Shown: positions 8,739 through 16,474, counted from the stretch's first letter. The stretch is DNA of 64,000 bases from G965215045 sp965215045 (GCA_965215045.1 OZ244031.1:1612001-1676000), one strand, 5' to 3'. The notes: generated from the letters alone by a model not told the origin. Translations and numbers: made by a program.

Positions 8739-10127
8739 TCAATCCGATCGGGCACCCGGTGTCGTCGCCGCCGGCGATGCTGTAGCGGTGGCGGCAGGGG
8801 CTGTATCCAGGTGCCGGCGGTCCCAGCAGTTTTCGTGGTAATGCCGGCTGCCCCGGTAATAAAAGAATATGCCGACCAGGTAGCTGAAGAAGGCGGCAGC
8901 CAGGCCCCAGCGTATGGAGTTCTTGCCGAAGACAGGATGCGTGAGGTCACTGACCCAGCCGACCAGGAACGGCCCCAGGCTCAGGCCGATCAGGCTCATG
9001 AACAGCATCAAGATGGCGCAGGCCAGGGTGCGTTGCGTGGGTGCCACCAACGCTTGGGCGGCGACATAAGAGGGGGCGGCCCACCAGGTGCCGACGACAC
9101 CGGACAGGATGGCGAACAAGGCTGCGACCGGCAGCTGGAACTGGCCGAAAAACAAGTTCTGCCCCTCCGGCCACAGCAGGAACAGCAGCAGCAGGGGCAG
9201 CGACAGTATCAGGCTCAGCATCGGCACGAGCATTTGCCAGGCGCGGTCCCTCATCACCATCCGGTCGCAGAGTAAGCCGCCCAGCAGGGAGCCGGCCAGG
9301 GCGCTGACCGTGCCCAGCAGACCGACGACAATGCTGGCGTGAAACAGGCTCATTTCATGCACGCGGATTAAGAAACTGACCTGCCAGTGCCCGAGTCCGT
9401 AACCGGCCAGCGAGGCAAAACCAGCACCCAGCAACAGGGCGCGCATCGCCGGGATATTCCACATCTCGCGGAAAGTGCGAAAGGCACCTTGTTGTTCATC
9501 GTCTGCCGTCGTCGTTTGCTCATCCCAGTACCCCTTGGCCGGCTCGCGCAGGGTGAAACGGATCAGCAGGGCGAGCACCAGCCCGGGGGCACCCAGGACC
9601 AGGAAGGCCCTGCGCCAGCCGTAATTTTCCGCGATCCAACCGCCGCCGCCGAAAGCGAGCATCATGCCGATAAAAGTGCCGCAGGCAAAAATCGACATCG
9701 CCGTGGAACGGTCCTTGGGCGGATAATAATCGGCGACCAGGGATTGGGAGGGCGGAGTACCGCCGGCCTGGCCGATGCCGACGCCGATGCGGAACAACAG
9801 CAGGTGCCAGTAGTTTCCAGCGACCGCGCAGAGCACGGTCATCAGGCTCCATACGCCCGCCGCCCATGCCAGCACATTGCGGCGCACGCCCCGGTCCGCC
9901 CACATGGCCGCCGGAATACTGAGCGTGACATAGAACACGGCGAAGACCAGGCCGTACAGAATGCCCATTTGTGTATCGCTGGCCTGGAATTCCTCTTTCA
10001 TAGGCTCCACGAGCACGGAAAGAAGTTGCCGGTGGAGGAAATTAAAGACGTACGTCAGTGTCAGGATGCCCAGTGCATAATGCGCATGGGCGCGGGAAAT
10101 TTCAGTTAAAGATGAATCTGTGCGCAC
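8739..10127 (-). CDS. Major facilitator superfamily transporter (spinster-like)
   Basis: A 462-residue protein with about 12 hydrophobic segments and the MFS loop 2-3 motif in degenerate form (MWADRGVRRNV after helix 2). GIGQAGGTPPSQSLVADYYPPKDRSTAMS is typical of the spinster/putative organic-anion branch; the motif residues to note are GIGQAGG and DRSTAMS. The substrate cannot be read from sequence. The start is GTG with GGGAG a few bases upstream. It is convergent with pgsA and occupies the place where uvrC-pgsA is normally followed directly by tRNA-Gly/Cys/Leu, so it looks inserted. Confidence 0.85.
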   Translation of the reverse strand: MRTDSSLTEISRAHAHYALGILTLTYVFNFLHRQLLSVLVEPMKEEFQASDTQMGILYGLVFAVFYVTLSIPAAMWADRGVRRNVLAWAAGVWSLMTVLCAVAGNYWHLLLFRIGVGIGQAGGTPPSQSLVADYYPPKDRSTAMSIFACGTFIGMMLAFGGGGWIAENYGWRRAFLVLGAPGLVLALLIRFTLREPAKGYWDEQTTTADDEQQGAFRTFREMWNIPAMRALLLGAGFASLAGYGLGHWQVSFLIRVHEMSLFHASIVVGLLGTVSALAGSLLGGLLCDRMVMRDRAWQMLVPMLSLILSLPLLLLFLLWPEGQNLFFGQFQLPVAALFAILSGVVGTWWAAPSYVAAQALVAPTQRTLACAILMLFMSLIGLSLGPFLVGWVSDLTHPVFGKNSIRWGLAAAFFSYLVGIFFYYRGSRHYHENCWDRRHLDTAPAATATASPAATTPGARSD

Positions 10128-10194
10128 AAGAGCTCCCGGAAAACAAGTCTGCAGACTGCTAAAATAACACGTTATGTGATGCGGTGCTTTCCCG

Positions 10195-10268
10195 GGCTGG
10201 ATGGCAGAGTGGTTATGCAGCGGACTGCAACTCCGTGTACGCCGGTTCGATTCCGACTCCAGCCTCCA
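10195..10268 (+). tRNA. tRNA-Cys(GCA)
   Basis: A full cloverleaf with a 7-bp acceptor stem (GGCTGGA with TCCAGCC), discriminator T, encoded CCA at 10266-10268, anticodon GCA at 10227-10229 and a T-loop TTCGATT. The anticodon stem closes with one G-U pair. With the following tRNA-Leu it corresponds to the cysT-leuZ pair that follows pgsA in enterics and pseudomonads. Confidence 0.96.
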
Positions 10269-10292
10269 TATTTGCCGCGCTCTCTAAGCAGG

Positions 10293-10471
10293 GGGGAGTG
10301 GAAAGCAGAGGGGGAGTGGAAAGCAGAGGGGGAGTGGAGAGCAGGGGGGGAGTGGAGAGCAGGGGGGAGTGGAGAGCAGAGGGGGAGTGGAAAGCAGAGG
10401 GGGAGTGGAGAGCAGAGGGGGAGTGGAAAGCAGAGGGGGAGTGGAAAGCAGAGGGGGAGTGGAGAGCAGGG
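10293..10471 (+). repeat. 18-bp G-rich tandem repeat, 10 copies
   Basis: Ten head-to-tail units of the type GGGGAGTGGAAAGCAGAG. Nine are 18 bp and the fifth is 17 bp. Units alternate between a GGAAAG and a GGAGAG core, so they have diverged only at one or two positions. The array fills most of the 288 bp between tRNA-Cys and tRNA-Leu and would be transcribed inside the tRNA spacer if the two genes share a transcript. It reads as GGVESR repeats in one frame, but there is no start site or conserved protein, so I treat it as a non-coding minisatellite. Confidence 0.93.
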
Positions 10472-10556
10472 GGAGCATGAAAACAGCATGCCGGGCGGGT
10501 GGTTTGATTTTCCTGGCACCGGTGATGAGAGGCACAAGAGTAGCCTGGCAGTGAAC

Positions 10557-10643
10557 GCCCGGGTGGCGAAATTGGTAGACGCAGGGGACTTAAAATCCCC
10601 GGACTTGCAAGTCATGTCGGTTCGAGTCCGGCCCCGGGCACCA
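10557..10643 (+). tRNA. tRNA-Leu(UAA)
   Basis: A class II tRNA with a long variable arm. The acceptor is GCCCGGG with CCCGGGC, discriminator A, CCA encoded at 10641-10643. The anticodon TAA is at 10591-10593 inside the stem GGGGA/TCCCC, and the T-loop is TTCGAGT. It matches leuZ of the pgsA-linked tRNA cluster. Confidence 0.96.
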
Positions 10644-10698
10644 GGAACGGGCGGGGAATGCTCCCCGGCTCGCAAGACCCCGGCTATATGATGCTGGC

Positions 10699-10953
10699 GT
10701 TGAGTATAGGGCTTGGGATTGGTTTATATATACGCTGTCGTTTAGTATAGGGCTAGGGATTGGTTTATATATACGCTGTCGTTTAGTATAGGGCTAGGGA
10801 TTGGTTTATATATACGCTGTCGTTTAGTATAGGGCTAGGAATTGGTTTATATTATTCTATCGTTTAGTATAGGGCTAGGGGTTGGTTTATATTATTCTAT
10901 CATTTAGTATAGGGCTTGGAATTGGTTTATATATACGCTATCGTTTAGTATAG
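10699..10953 (+). repeat. 40-41-bp AT-rich tandem repeat, six copies plus a partial seventh
   Basis: Units start at 10699, 10740, 10781, 10822, 10862 and 10902, with an 11-base partial unit at 10943. Each has the form GTTTAGTATAGGGCTAGG, then ATTGGTTTATA, then a variable end. Four units end in TATACGCTGTC or TATACGCTATC, and two (the 40-bp units) end in TTATTCTATC. The copies abut with no spacers. The array is about 40% GC, against more than 60% around it, and runs up to the leader of the Fic gene. The 377 bases between tRNA-Leu and that gene hold nothing else I can identify. Confidence 0.94.
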
Positions 10954-11020
10954 ATATTGAAATTTTATGCTATTATGTGTTATCTACAATCATTTTCCTC
11001 CAAACACGGGTCTGAGCAAA

Positions 11021-12214
11021 ATGGCAGAGCATCCACAAGCAAGCTCTCCCGATCGGGAACGCACCGGCCGCTATGTACAGCAGCCACAGGGATACCGCGC
11101 TTTTATCCCCAGGGCATTGCCTCCCGATCCCCCCTTGCGGCTCAGCCCGGGGATGCAGCAACTGCTCTCCCAAGCGGACCGTGCCCTGGGGCGGCTGAGT
11201 GGTTCCGCGGGGGTATTGCCCAGCCTGGGTTTGTTTGTCTACGAGATGCACGTGCGCAAGGAGGCGGTGTTATCCAGCCGGATCGAGGGAACCCGGAGTT
11301 CCCTGCAGGATTTGCTGATTGCCGAGGCCGGCGTGCTCCCATCCGGGCGTCCCGATGATGTCGCCGAAGTCACCAATTATGTGCGGGCTTTCAACTATGG
11401 TCTGTATCGACTGGAGGAGCTTCCCGTGTGTGTTCGGCTATTATGCGAAATGCACGAGCTCTTGCTGCAGGGGGTGCGGGGGGCCCCGGCCCGGCCCGGG
11501 CTGCTGCGCGAGTCTCAAAATTGGCTCGGGCCCGCCGGGTGCGATCGGAGCGAAGCCACTTTTATACCTCCTCCTCCCGCCGAGGTGCCTGCCGCCCTGG
11601 GGGAGCTGGAAAAGTTTCTGAATGCCCCAGGCGGCTTACCCCCACTGGTCTGGATTGGCCTGGCGCATGCCCAATTTGAAACCATTCATCCCTTCCTGGA
11701 TGGCAATGGGCGCCTGGGCCGCCTGCTGATTAGCTTGCTGCTGGCGCAACAGCAGATCTTGCAAAAGCCGGTTCTCTACCTGTCGGATTATTTTTATCGC
11801 CACCGCTTGGAGTACTACGATCGTCTCCAGGCCGTACATGAGCAGGGCGACTGGGAAGGATGGATCGAATTCTTTCTGCAGGGGGTCGCCGATGTGAGTC
11901 AGGATGCGGCCGAAACCATTCAGCACATCTATGCTCTGCGTGAAAAACATCGTGCTGAGATTAATATGGCATTGGGGCGGGCTGCCGGCAACGGGCTGCG
12001 TATCCTGGAGTTCCTTTACTCGCAGCCGCTGTTCACCGTGCCCCGGGTGCAGGGACACCTGGGTGTCAGTTATGCATCGGCCAATCAACTGGTATCGCGC
12101 CTGGAAAAATTGGGGATCCTGGAGGAAATCAGTGGCCGTAAACGCAATCGCGTGTACCGCTATTCCTCTTACCTGGAACTCTTTGAAAAAAATCCTCCGC
12201 CGAACCAGGCCTGA
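11021..12214 (+). CDS. Fic family protein (predicted AMP-transferase) with N-terminal inhibitory helix and C-terminal winged helix
   Basis: Fic proteins usually move AMP from ATP to a hydroxyl side chain of a target protein. The 397-residue product has the complete active-site motif HPFLDGNGRLGR at about residues 223-234. It also has the class II autoinhibitory motif (S/T)xxxE(G/N) as SSRIEG at residues 85-90, whose glutamate normally blocks the ATP gamma-phosphate site. The last 70 residues look like a winged-helix domain (LGVSYASANQLVSRLEKLG). The ATG at 11021 was preferred because homologous N-terminal domains start near there; an in-frame ATG at 10967 would add 18 residues. Neither has a strong ribosome site. 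The target is unknown. Confidence 0.88.
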   Translation: MAEHPQASSPDRERTGRYVQQPQGYRAFIPRALPPDPPLRLSPGMQQLLSQADRALGRLSGSAGVLPSLGLFVYEMHVRKEAVLSSRIEGTRSSLQDLLIAEAGVLPSGRPDDVAEVTNYVRAFNYGLYRLEELPVCVRLLCEMHELLLQGVRGAPARPGLLRESQNWLGPAGCDRSEATFIPPPPAEVPAALGELEKFLNAPGGLPPLVWIGLAHAQFETIHPFLDGNGRLGRLLISLLLAQQQILQKPVLYLSDYFYRHRLEYYDRLQAVHEQGDWEGWIEFFLQGVADVSQDAAETIQHIYALREKHRAEINMALGRAAGNGLRILEFLYSQPLFTVPRVQGHLGVSYASANQLVSRLEKLGILEEISGRKRNRVYRYSSYLELFEKNPPPNQA

Positions 12215-12232
12215 AGGCCGGGGGTGCTGTGC

Positions 12233-12784
12233 TTATTGGCCCGCCGGGCATCCCTCTGCGTCACAATCGTCGGCCGGGTGCTCCGGTGCCAGGTTTTCCG
12301 TCTGCTCCTGTGCCGGTTCTTCTCGCAGCAGTGCCATGATCTCTGCGCCCAGTTCCATGTCCTGCACGGCACCGAATTTCTGTTTCCTGCATCTTCCCTG
12401 GCGGTCGACCAGGATTTGCGTCGGCGTGCCCTGCATCCCGTAAGCGGCCATGGTTTGCGGGATGCCGCCTCCTTGGGCGGGTGCATCGATGCCGACCGGA
12501 AAGAAAATGCGGTATTCGTGCAGGAAGGCCTCCAGGGCTTGGCGGCTGCCCTGGGCGGCGTGGTGTTCGAATACCGTGTGCAAGCCGATGACCGTGACTT
12601 CGTCCTGGCGGAAGGTCTGGGCGACGCGCCCCGCCTGGGGCAGGGCATGCGATACGCAGCCCGGGCAGAGCATCTGGAAAGCCTCGATCAAAACGACCCG
12701 GCCGCGCAGTTCCCGCAGGGTGCAGGGGCGATCGGTATTCAGCCATTCGCTGGTTTGCAGTTCCGGGGCGGGTTTGAATGCCAT
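12233..12784 (-). CDS. TlpA/peroxiredoxin-like thioredoxin-fold protein
   Basis: A 183-residue thioredoxin-fold protein. The redox motif is C-P-G-C at residues 40-43, in FQMLCPGCVSH. The conserved cis-proline region is GTPTQILVD. It has no signal peptide, so it is predicted to be cytoplasmic, unlike most TlpA proteins. The C-terminal 30 residues are acidic and contain another CDAEGC pair. It is convergent with the Fic gene (18 bp between stops) and divergent from rpsJ. Thiol-disulfide or peroxide activity is plausible, but the substrate cannot be assigned. Confidence 0.8.
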   Translation of the reverse strand: MAFKPAPELQTSEWLNTDRPCTLRELRGRVVLIEAFQMLCPGCVSHALPQAGRVAQTFRQDEVTVIGLHTVFEHHAAQGSRQALEAFLHEYRIFFPVGIDAPAQGGGIPQTMAAYGMQGTPTQILVDRQGRCRKQKFGAVQDMELGAEIMALLREEPAQEQTENLAPEHPADDCDAEGCPAGQ

Positions 12785-12916
12785 GGCGGTATTTCCAAGG
12801 GCGCGGTTCGTGTCTCGCGGGGACGGGCGTTGCCGGGGGACCCAGGGGCTGTTTTGCCGCCTCCCGGGGCCCCCGAATTATAAGCCCGGAACCCCCGTTT
12901 CCGATGCCGGGGAAAA

Positions 12917-12944
12917 TTGACATTGATTCTTTCCCTGTTATAAA
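12917..12944 (+). promoter_or_regulatory. Sigma70-type promoter of the S10 operon
   Basis: A consensus -35 box TTGACA (12917-12922), a 16-bp spacer and TATAAA (12939-12944), about 90 bp before rpsJ in an otherwise AT-richer stretch. It is the best promoter match in the window, as expected for the ribosomal protein super-operon. Confidence 0.8.
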
Positions 12945-12958
12945 CTATTTCACCTTTT

Positions 12959-13015
12959 GCCCCGCCAGCCTGACCTCCAGACAGGGGAGGTCGGGGCGGG
13001 GCTGTATACATTTTT
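12959..13015 (+). promoter_or_regulatory. S10 leader hairpin, candidate L4-type attenuator
   Basis: Two nested stems lie in the rpsJ leader. The outer stem GCCCCGCC (12959-12966) pairs with GGCGGGGC (12995-13002). The inner stem GACCTCC (12972-12978) pairs with GGAGGTC (12986-12992) around a 7-base loop, with a small internal loop between the stems. A T5 tract follows at 13011-13015. In E. coli the S10 leader hairpin is the target of L4-mediated attenuation. The position and shape suggest the same role here, but the sequence itself differs. Confidence 0.6.
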
Positions 13016-13032
13016 AAACCCGGAGCTCCCCC

Positions 13033-13359
13033 GTGGAAGGAGAACAGCGGATACGCATACGGTTGAAGTCGTTCGACCACCGTATCATCGATGCCTCGAC
13101 GCGCGAGATCGTCGAGGCGGCGCGGCGTACCGGTGCCCGGGTCCGCGGGCCGATTCCCCTGCCGACGCGCAAGGAGCACTACACCGTGCTGATCTCCCCG
13201 CACGCGGACAAGGATGCGCGCGACCAGTATGAAATACGCACTCACAAGCGTCTGCTCGAAATCGACGTGACGCCGCAGACCATTGACGCGCTGGCGCAAC
13301 TGGCCCTGCCGGCCGGTGTAGACACGCAGATCAAAACTTTTGGCAAGGACGAGAAATAA
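13033..13359 (+). CDS. rpsJ: 30S ribosomal protein S10
   Basis: First gene of the S10 operon; an assembly protein of the 30S head that also partners NusB in antitermination. The 108-residue product matches S10 throughout (QRIRIRLKSFDHR, then PLPTRKEHYTVL). The start is GTG, chosen because GGAG lies 7 bases upstream and no ATG is available. It is a few residues longer than E. coli S10 (103). No rpsL-rpsG-fusA block lies upstream; the neighbour is a divergent thiol protein. Confidence 0.97.
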   Translation: MEGEQRIRIRLKSFDHRIIDASTREIVEAARRTGARVRGPIPLPTRKEHYTVLISPHADKDARDQYEIRTHKRLLEIDVTPQTIDALAQLALPAGVDTQIKTFGKDEK

Positions 13360-13373
13360 GCGGGGAGTCGGCG

Positions 13374-14069
13374 ATGGCAATCGGTTTACTGGGACGCAAG
13401 CTGGGAATGACCCGCGTGTTCAACGAGGACGGAGTCTCGGTGCCCGTCACCGTGATTGAAGTGGCGCCCAATCGCGTCGTGCGCCTGCTGGACAAGGAGC
13501 GCGAGGGCTACCGCGCGGTGCAACTCAGCAGCGGGGAGGCCAGGACCAAGCACTTGTCCCGCGCCGAGGCGGGGCATTTCACCCGGCATAACACGCCTCC
13601 CGGTGCCCGGCTGCGGGAGTTTCGCCTGGAGGAGACGGAAGAGGTACCCGCCGAAGACGGCATGCTGACCGTCGATTGGTTTCGAGTTGGCCAGCAGGTG
13701 AACGTGACCGGCGTCTCCCGCGGCAAGGGTTTCCAGAGCGGCATTCGCCGCTGGAATTTTCGCAGCCAGGACCACAGTCATGGCAATTCCAAGGCGCACC
13801 GTTCCAACGGTGCCATCGGTCAATGCCAGACCCCTGGACGGGTCTGGAAGGGTAAGAAAATGTCGGGTCGCATGGGAAATATGCAGGTGACTGCGCGCAA
13901 CCTGGGTGTGGTGCGCGTCGACACCGAACGCAATCTTCTGCTGGTTCGGGGCGCGGTGCCCGGGGCACCGGATGCCGAGTTGCTGGTGCGTCCCTCCCGC
14001 GGATGCCTGACGCCGCCGGCACCGCCCGCGGCAACGGAAGCCGCCGCGGCAGAGGCTGCTGCCGAATAA
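13374..14069 (+). CDS. rplC: 50S ribosomal protein L3
   Basis: Early-assembly protein at the peptidyl-transferase region. The 231-residue product contains the SHGNSKAHRSNG loop and GQCQTPGRVWKGKKM. The glutamine in GQCQTPGR corresponds to the residue methylated by PrmB in E. coli. The C-terminus has an extra Ala/Pro-rich tail of about 20 residues (from TPPAPPAATEAAA) not present in E. coli L3 (209 residues). It follows rpsJ by 14 bp. Confidence 0.97.
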   Translation: MAIGLLGRKLGMTRVFNEDGVSVPVTVIEVAPNRVVRLLDKEREGYRAVQLSSGEARTKHLSRAEAGHFTRHNTPPGARLREFRLEETEEVPAEDGMLTVDWFRVGQQVNVTGVSRGKGFQSGIRRWNFRSQDHSHGNSKAHRSNGAIGQCQTPGRVWKGKKMSGRMGNMQVTARNLGVVRVDTERNLLLVRGAVPGAPDAELLVRPSRGCLTPPAPPAATEAAAAEAAAE

Positions 14070-14085
14070 GGTGCGGGGGGCGGCG

Positions 14086-14706
14086 ATGGAACTCAGCGTG
14101 GTTGGATGGCAGGGGGAGGGAGGCACCCAGGTGGAAGTTTCCGACCGGGTGTTTGCCTGTCGCTACAATTCCGGGCTGGTGCACCAGGTGGTCACGGCAT
14201 TCATGGCGCGGGGCCGGCAGAACAGCCGCGCGCTCAAGTCGCGTTCCGATGTTCGCGGCAGCGGGCGCAAACCCTGGCGTCAGAAGGGCACCGGCCGCTC
14301 GCGCGCCGGCACGATCGGCTCTCCGTTGTGGCGCGGCGGCGGCGTCAGCTTCCCCAACAACGATCGCAACTTCTCACAAAAAATCAATCGCAAGATGTAC
14401 CGCGGCGCAATGCGCGTGCTCCTGTCTGAATTGTTGCGCCATCGGCGTCTCGTGGTGGCGGACGAGATCAGCGTGCCTGAGGCCAAGACCCGCGCCCTGC
14501 ACAAGCTGCTCGATGCGCGCGAGTGGCGCGACGTGTTGCTGGTGACCCTGGAGGCGGATGAGGCCCTGGAGCGCGCGGCGGGCAACTTGCCGCGCGTCGA
14601 AGTGCGAACGGCGGCGCGTGTCGACCCGTTGTGTCTGCTGGGGCGCGAACGCACCGTGTTTTCGCTGTCGGCATTGCAATACCTGGAACAGAGGTTGTCG
14701 GCATGA
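14086..14706 (+). CDS. rplD: 50S ribosomal protein L4
   Basis: Lines the exit tunnel and, in E. coli, represses its own operon through the S10 leader. The 206-residue product has the conserved GSGRKPWRQKGTGRSRAG basic loop and NRKMYRGAMR. The ATG at 14086 (MELSVV) was preferred over an in-frame GTG at 14071, because family members begin MEL and a G-rich ribosome site precedes it. The stop overlaps the rplW start in ATGA. A hairpin at 12959-13002 is the natural candidate for its regulatory target. Confidence 0.96.
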   Translation: MELSVVGWQGEGGTQVEVSDRVFACRYNSGLVHQVVTAFMARGRQNSRALKSRSDVRGSGRKPWRQKGTGRSRAGTIGSPLWRGGGVSFPNNDRNFSQKINRKMYRGAMRVLLSELLRHRRLVVADEISVPEAKTRALHKLLDAREWRDVLLVTLEADEALERAAGNLPRVEVRTAARVDPLCLLGRERTVFSLSALQYLEQRLSA

Positions 14707-15002
14707 ACCGCGAGAGAATGTTCCAGGTGTTGCGCCAGCCGCGCGTCTCTGAGAAGGCGGCACTCCTGAGCCAGCAGCACAACCAGTACGTGTTTAACGT
14801 CTCCATCGATGCGACTAAGCCGGAGATCCGCGCGGCGATCGAAAACATTTACGACGTGCGCGTGCTGGGCGTGCAGGTGCTGCGCGGCAAGAAAAGAACC
14901 CGGCGCTTGCGCTTTGGCAGCGGACGGTTAAAACAGCGGAAGAAAGCCTACGTGCGCCTGGTTCCGGGGCATCGCATCGACTTCTCGACGAAGGTGGAAT
15001 GA
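14703..15002 (+). CDS. rplW: 50S ribosomal protein L23
   Basis: Sits at the tunnel exit and forms the docking site for trigger factor and SRP. The 99-residue product has the family start (VLRQPRVSEKA) and the KKRTRRLRFGSGRLKQRKKAYVRL loop; the glutamate of SEK is the trigger-factor contact. The ATG at 14703 lies in the 4-bp overlap with rplD. Its length is the same as the E. coli protein (100). Confidence 0.96.
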   Translation: MNRERMFQVLRQPRVSEKAALLSQQHNQYVFNVSIDATKPEIRAAIENIYDVRVLGVQVLRGKKRTRRLRFGSGRLKQRKKAYVRLVPGHRIDFSTKVE

Positions 15003-15012
15003 GGACGCGCTG

Positions 15013-15837
15013 ATGGCTATCGTACCTGCCAAGCCCACCTCTCCCGGGCGTCGCTTCGCCACCCGCAGGGTGAACCCGGAACTGCACCGGGGTGCGCCGT
15101 ACAAACCCCTGTTAGCGTCCAAGACCAAGAGCGGGGGGCGCAATAACCAGGGCCGGATCACCACCCGTCATATCGGCGGCGGGCACAAGCAGCGCTACCG
15201 GCGCATCGATTTTCGGCGCGACAAGGATGGTGTGCCCGGTCGCGTGGAACGCCTGGAGTACGATCCCAATCGCAGTGCGCACATCGCCCTGGTGTTGTAC
15301 GCGGACGGGGAGCGCCGCTACATCATTGCCAGTGCCAATCTTAAGCAGGGCGATGAAATCCTGTCCGGTAGCGATGCACCGCTGCGTGAAGGCAGTGCCA
15401 TGGCCCTGGCGGACATGCCCCTGGGCAGCGTGGTGCATTGCGTGGAATTGAAGCCGGGCAAGGGTGCCCAACTGGCGCGCAGTGCCGGTGCCTCGGCGCA
15501 ACTGGCAGCGCGGGAAGGCGGTTACGCCACCTTGCGCCTGCGCTCCGGGGAGGTGCGCAAGGTGCTGGAGGGATGTCGCGCCGTGCTCGGGGCGGTCTCC
15601 AACAGTGAACACAACCAGCGGCGCCTGGGCAAGGCGGGGGCCGCGCGTTGGCGCGGCCGGCGTCCCACGGTGCGCGGGGTGGCGATGAACCCGGTGGACC
15701 ATCCGCACGGCGGCGGCGAGGGACGCACCTCCGGCGGCCGCCACCCGGTGAGTCCGCAAGGTCTGCCGACCAAGGGATACAGAACACGGCGGCGCAAGAA
15801 TTCACTGATTGTGCGGCGCCGGCAGAGGAACAGGTGA
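15013..15837 (+). CDS. rplB: 50S ribosomal protein L2
   Basis: Universally conserved 23S rRNA-binding protein needed for peptidyl transfer and subunit joining. The 274-residue product has KSGGRNNQGRITTRHIGGGHKQ near residue 37; the conserved HPHGGGEGRTSGGRHP near residue 230 includes the functional histidine. The length equals that of E. coli L2 (273). It is followed by rpsS with a 2-bp gap. Confidence 0.97.
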   Translation: MAIVPAKPTSPGRRFATRRVNPELHRGAPYKPLLASKTKSGGRNNQGRITTRHIGGGHKQRYRRIDFRRDKDGVPGRVERLEYDPNRSAHIALVLYADGERRYIIASANLKQGDEILSGSDAPLREGSAMALADMPLGSVVHCVELKPGKGAQLARSAGASAQLAAREGGYATLRLRSGEVRKVLEGCRAVLGAVSNSEHNQRRLGKAGAARWRGRRPTVRGVAMNPVDHPHGGGEGRTSGGRHPVSPQGLPTKGYRTRRRKNSLIVRRRQRNR

Positions 15838-15839
15838 TC

Positions 15840-16136
15840 ATGCCGCGCTCACTGAAAAAAAGTTATTTTGTCGATATCCACCTGATGCAAAAGGTGCAGG
15901 AGGCGCAGGACAAGAAAGACAAGCGTCCGATTCGCACGTGGTCGCGTCGTTCCATGGTCGTGCCGACCATGGTCGGCTTGACGATCGCGGTGCACAATGG
16001 CCGTGACCACGTGCCGATCTTCATCACCGAGGAGATGGTGGGACACAAGCTGGGAGAGTTTGCACCGACCCGCACCTTTCGCATGCATTCCGGTGACCGC
16101 CAGGCCAAGGGTGTCGTCGAGAAGAGGAAGCAGTGA
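15840..16136 (+). CDS. rpsS: 30S ribosomal protein S19
   Basis: Head protein near the A-site finger and bridge B1a. The 98-residue product begins MPRSLKKSYFVD and contains RTWSRRS, IAVHNGRDHVP and GHKLGEFAPTR, all hallmark segments. The C-terminus is slightly longer and basic (ending VVEKRKQ). The stop TGA overlaps the rplV ATG by one base. Confidence 0.97.
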   Translation: MPRSLKKSYFVDIHLMQKVQEAQDKKDKRPIRTWSRRSMVVPTMVGLTIAVHNGRDHVPIFITEEMVGHKLGEFAPTRTFRMHSGDRQAKGVVEKRKQ

Positions 16137-16474
16137 TGGAAGAAGTGACGGCGAAATTAAAGGGGGCGCGCACTTCGCCGCAGAAGATGCGCCTGGTTGC
16201 CGACAGCATACGCGGCAAGCCGGTCGGCCAGGCCCTGGATATCCTGCGCTTCAGCCCGCGCAAGGCGGCGGCCATTCTCTGGAAACTGCTGCAATCGGCA
16301 CTTGCCAATGCCGAACATAACCGGAACTGGGACGTGGATGCGCTGTACGTCTCGGCGGTGCAGGTCGATGAAGGACCGATGATGAAACGCATGAAGCCGC
16401 GCGCGCGGGGCCGCGCCGACCGCATTCACAAGCGCACCAGTCACGTCATCCTGAAACTCGGGAGGGTCGCCTGA
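16136..16474 (+). CDS. rplV: 50S ribosomal protein L22
   Basis: Its beta-hairpin lines the exit tunnel at the constriction shared with L4. The 112-residue product has ARTSPQKMRLVADSIRG, NAEHN and MKRMKPRARGRADRIHKRTSH, which is the tunnel loop. The ATG at 16136 was preferred to the GTG at 16133 because GAGGAAG lies at good spacing. The final A of its TGA is the first base of the rpsC ATG. Confidence 0.97.
   Translation: MEEVTAKLKGARTSPQKMRLVADSIRGKPVGQALDILRFSPRKAAAILWKLLQSALANAEHNRNWDVDALYVSAVQVDEGPMMKRMKPRARGRADRIHKRTSHVILKLGRVA

Noticed and set aside
10172..10691. Open frames on both strands through the tRNA-Cys/tRNA-Leu region with GGVESR-type repeats
   Set aside because: They run through two tRNA genes and owe their length to an 18-bp repeat divisible by three; no homology or start signal.
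10699..10953. CRISPR array
   Set aside because: The repeats abut with no unique spacers, the unit varies at its end, and no cas gene is near; it is an ordinary tandem repeat.
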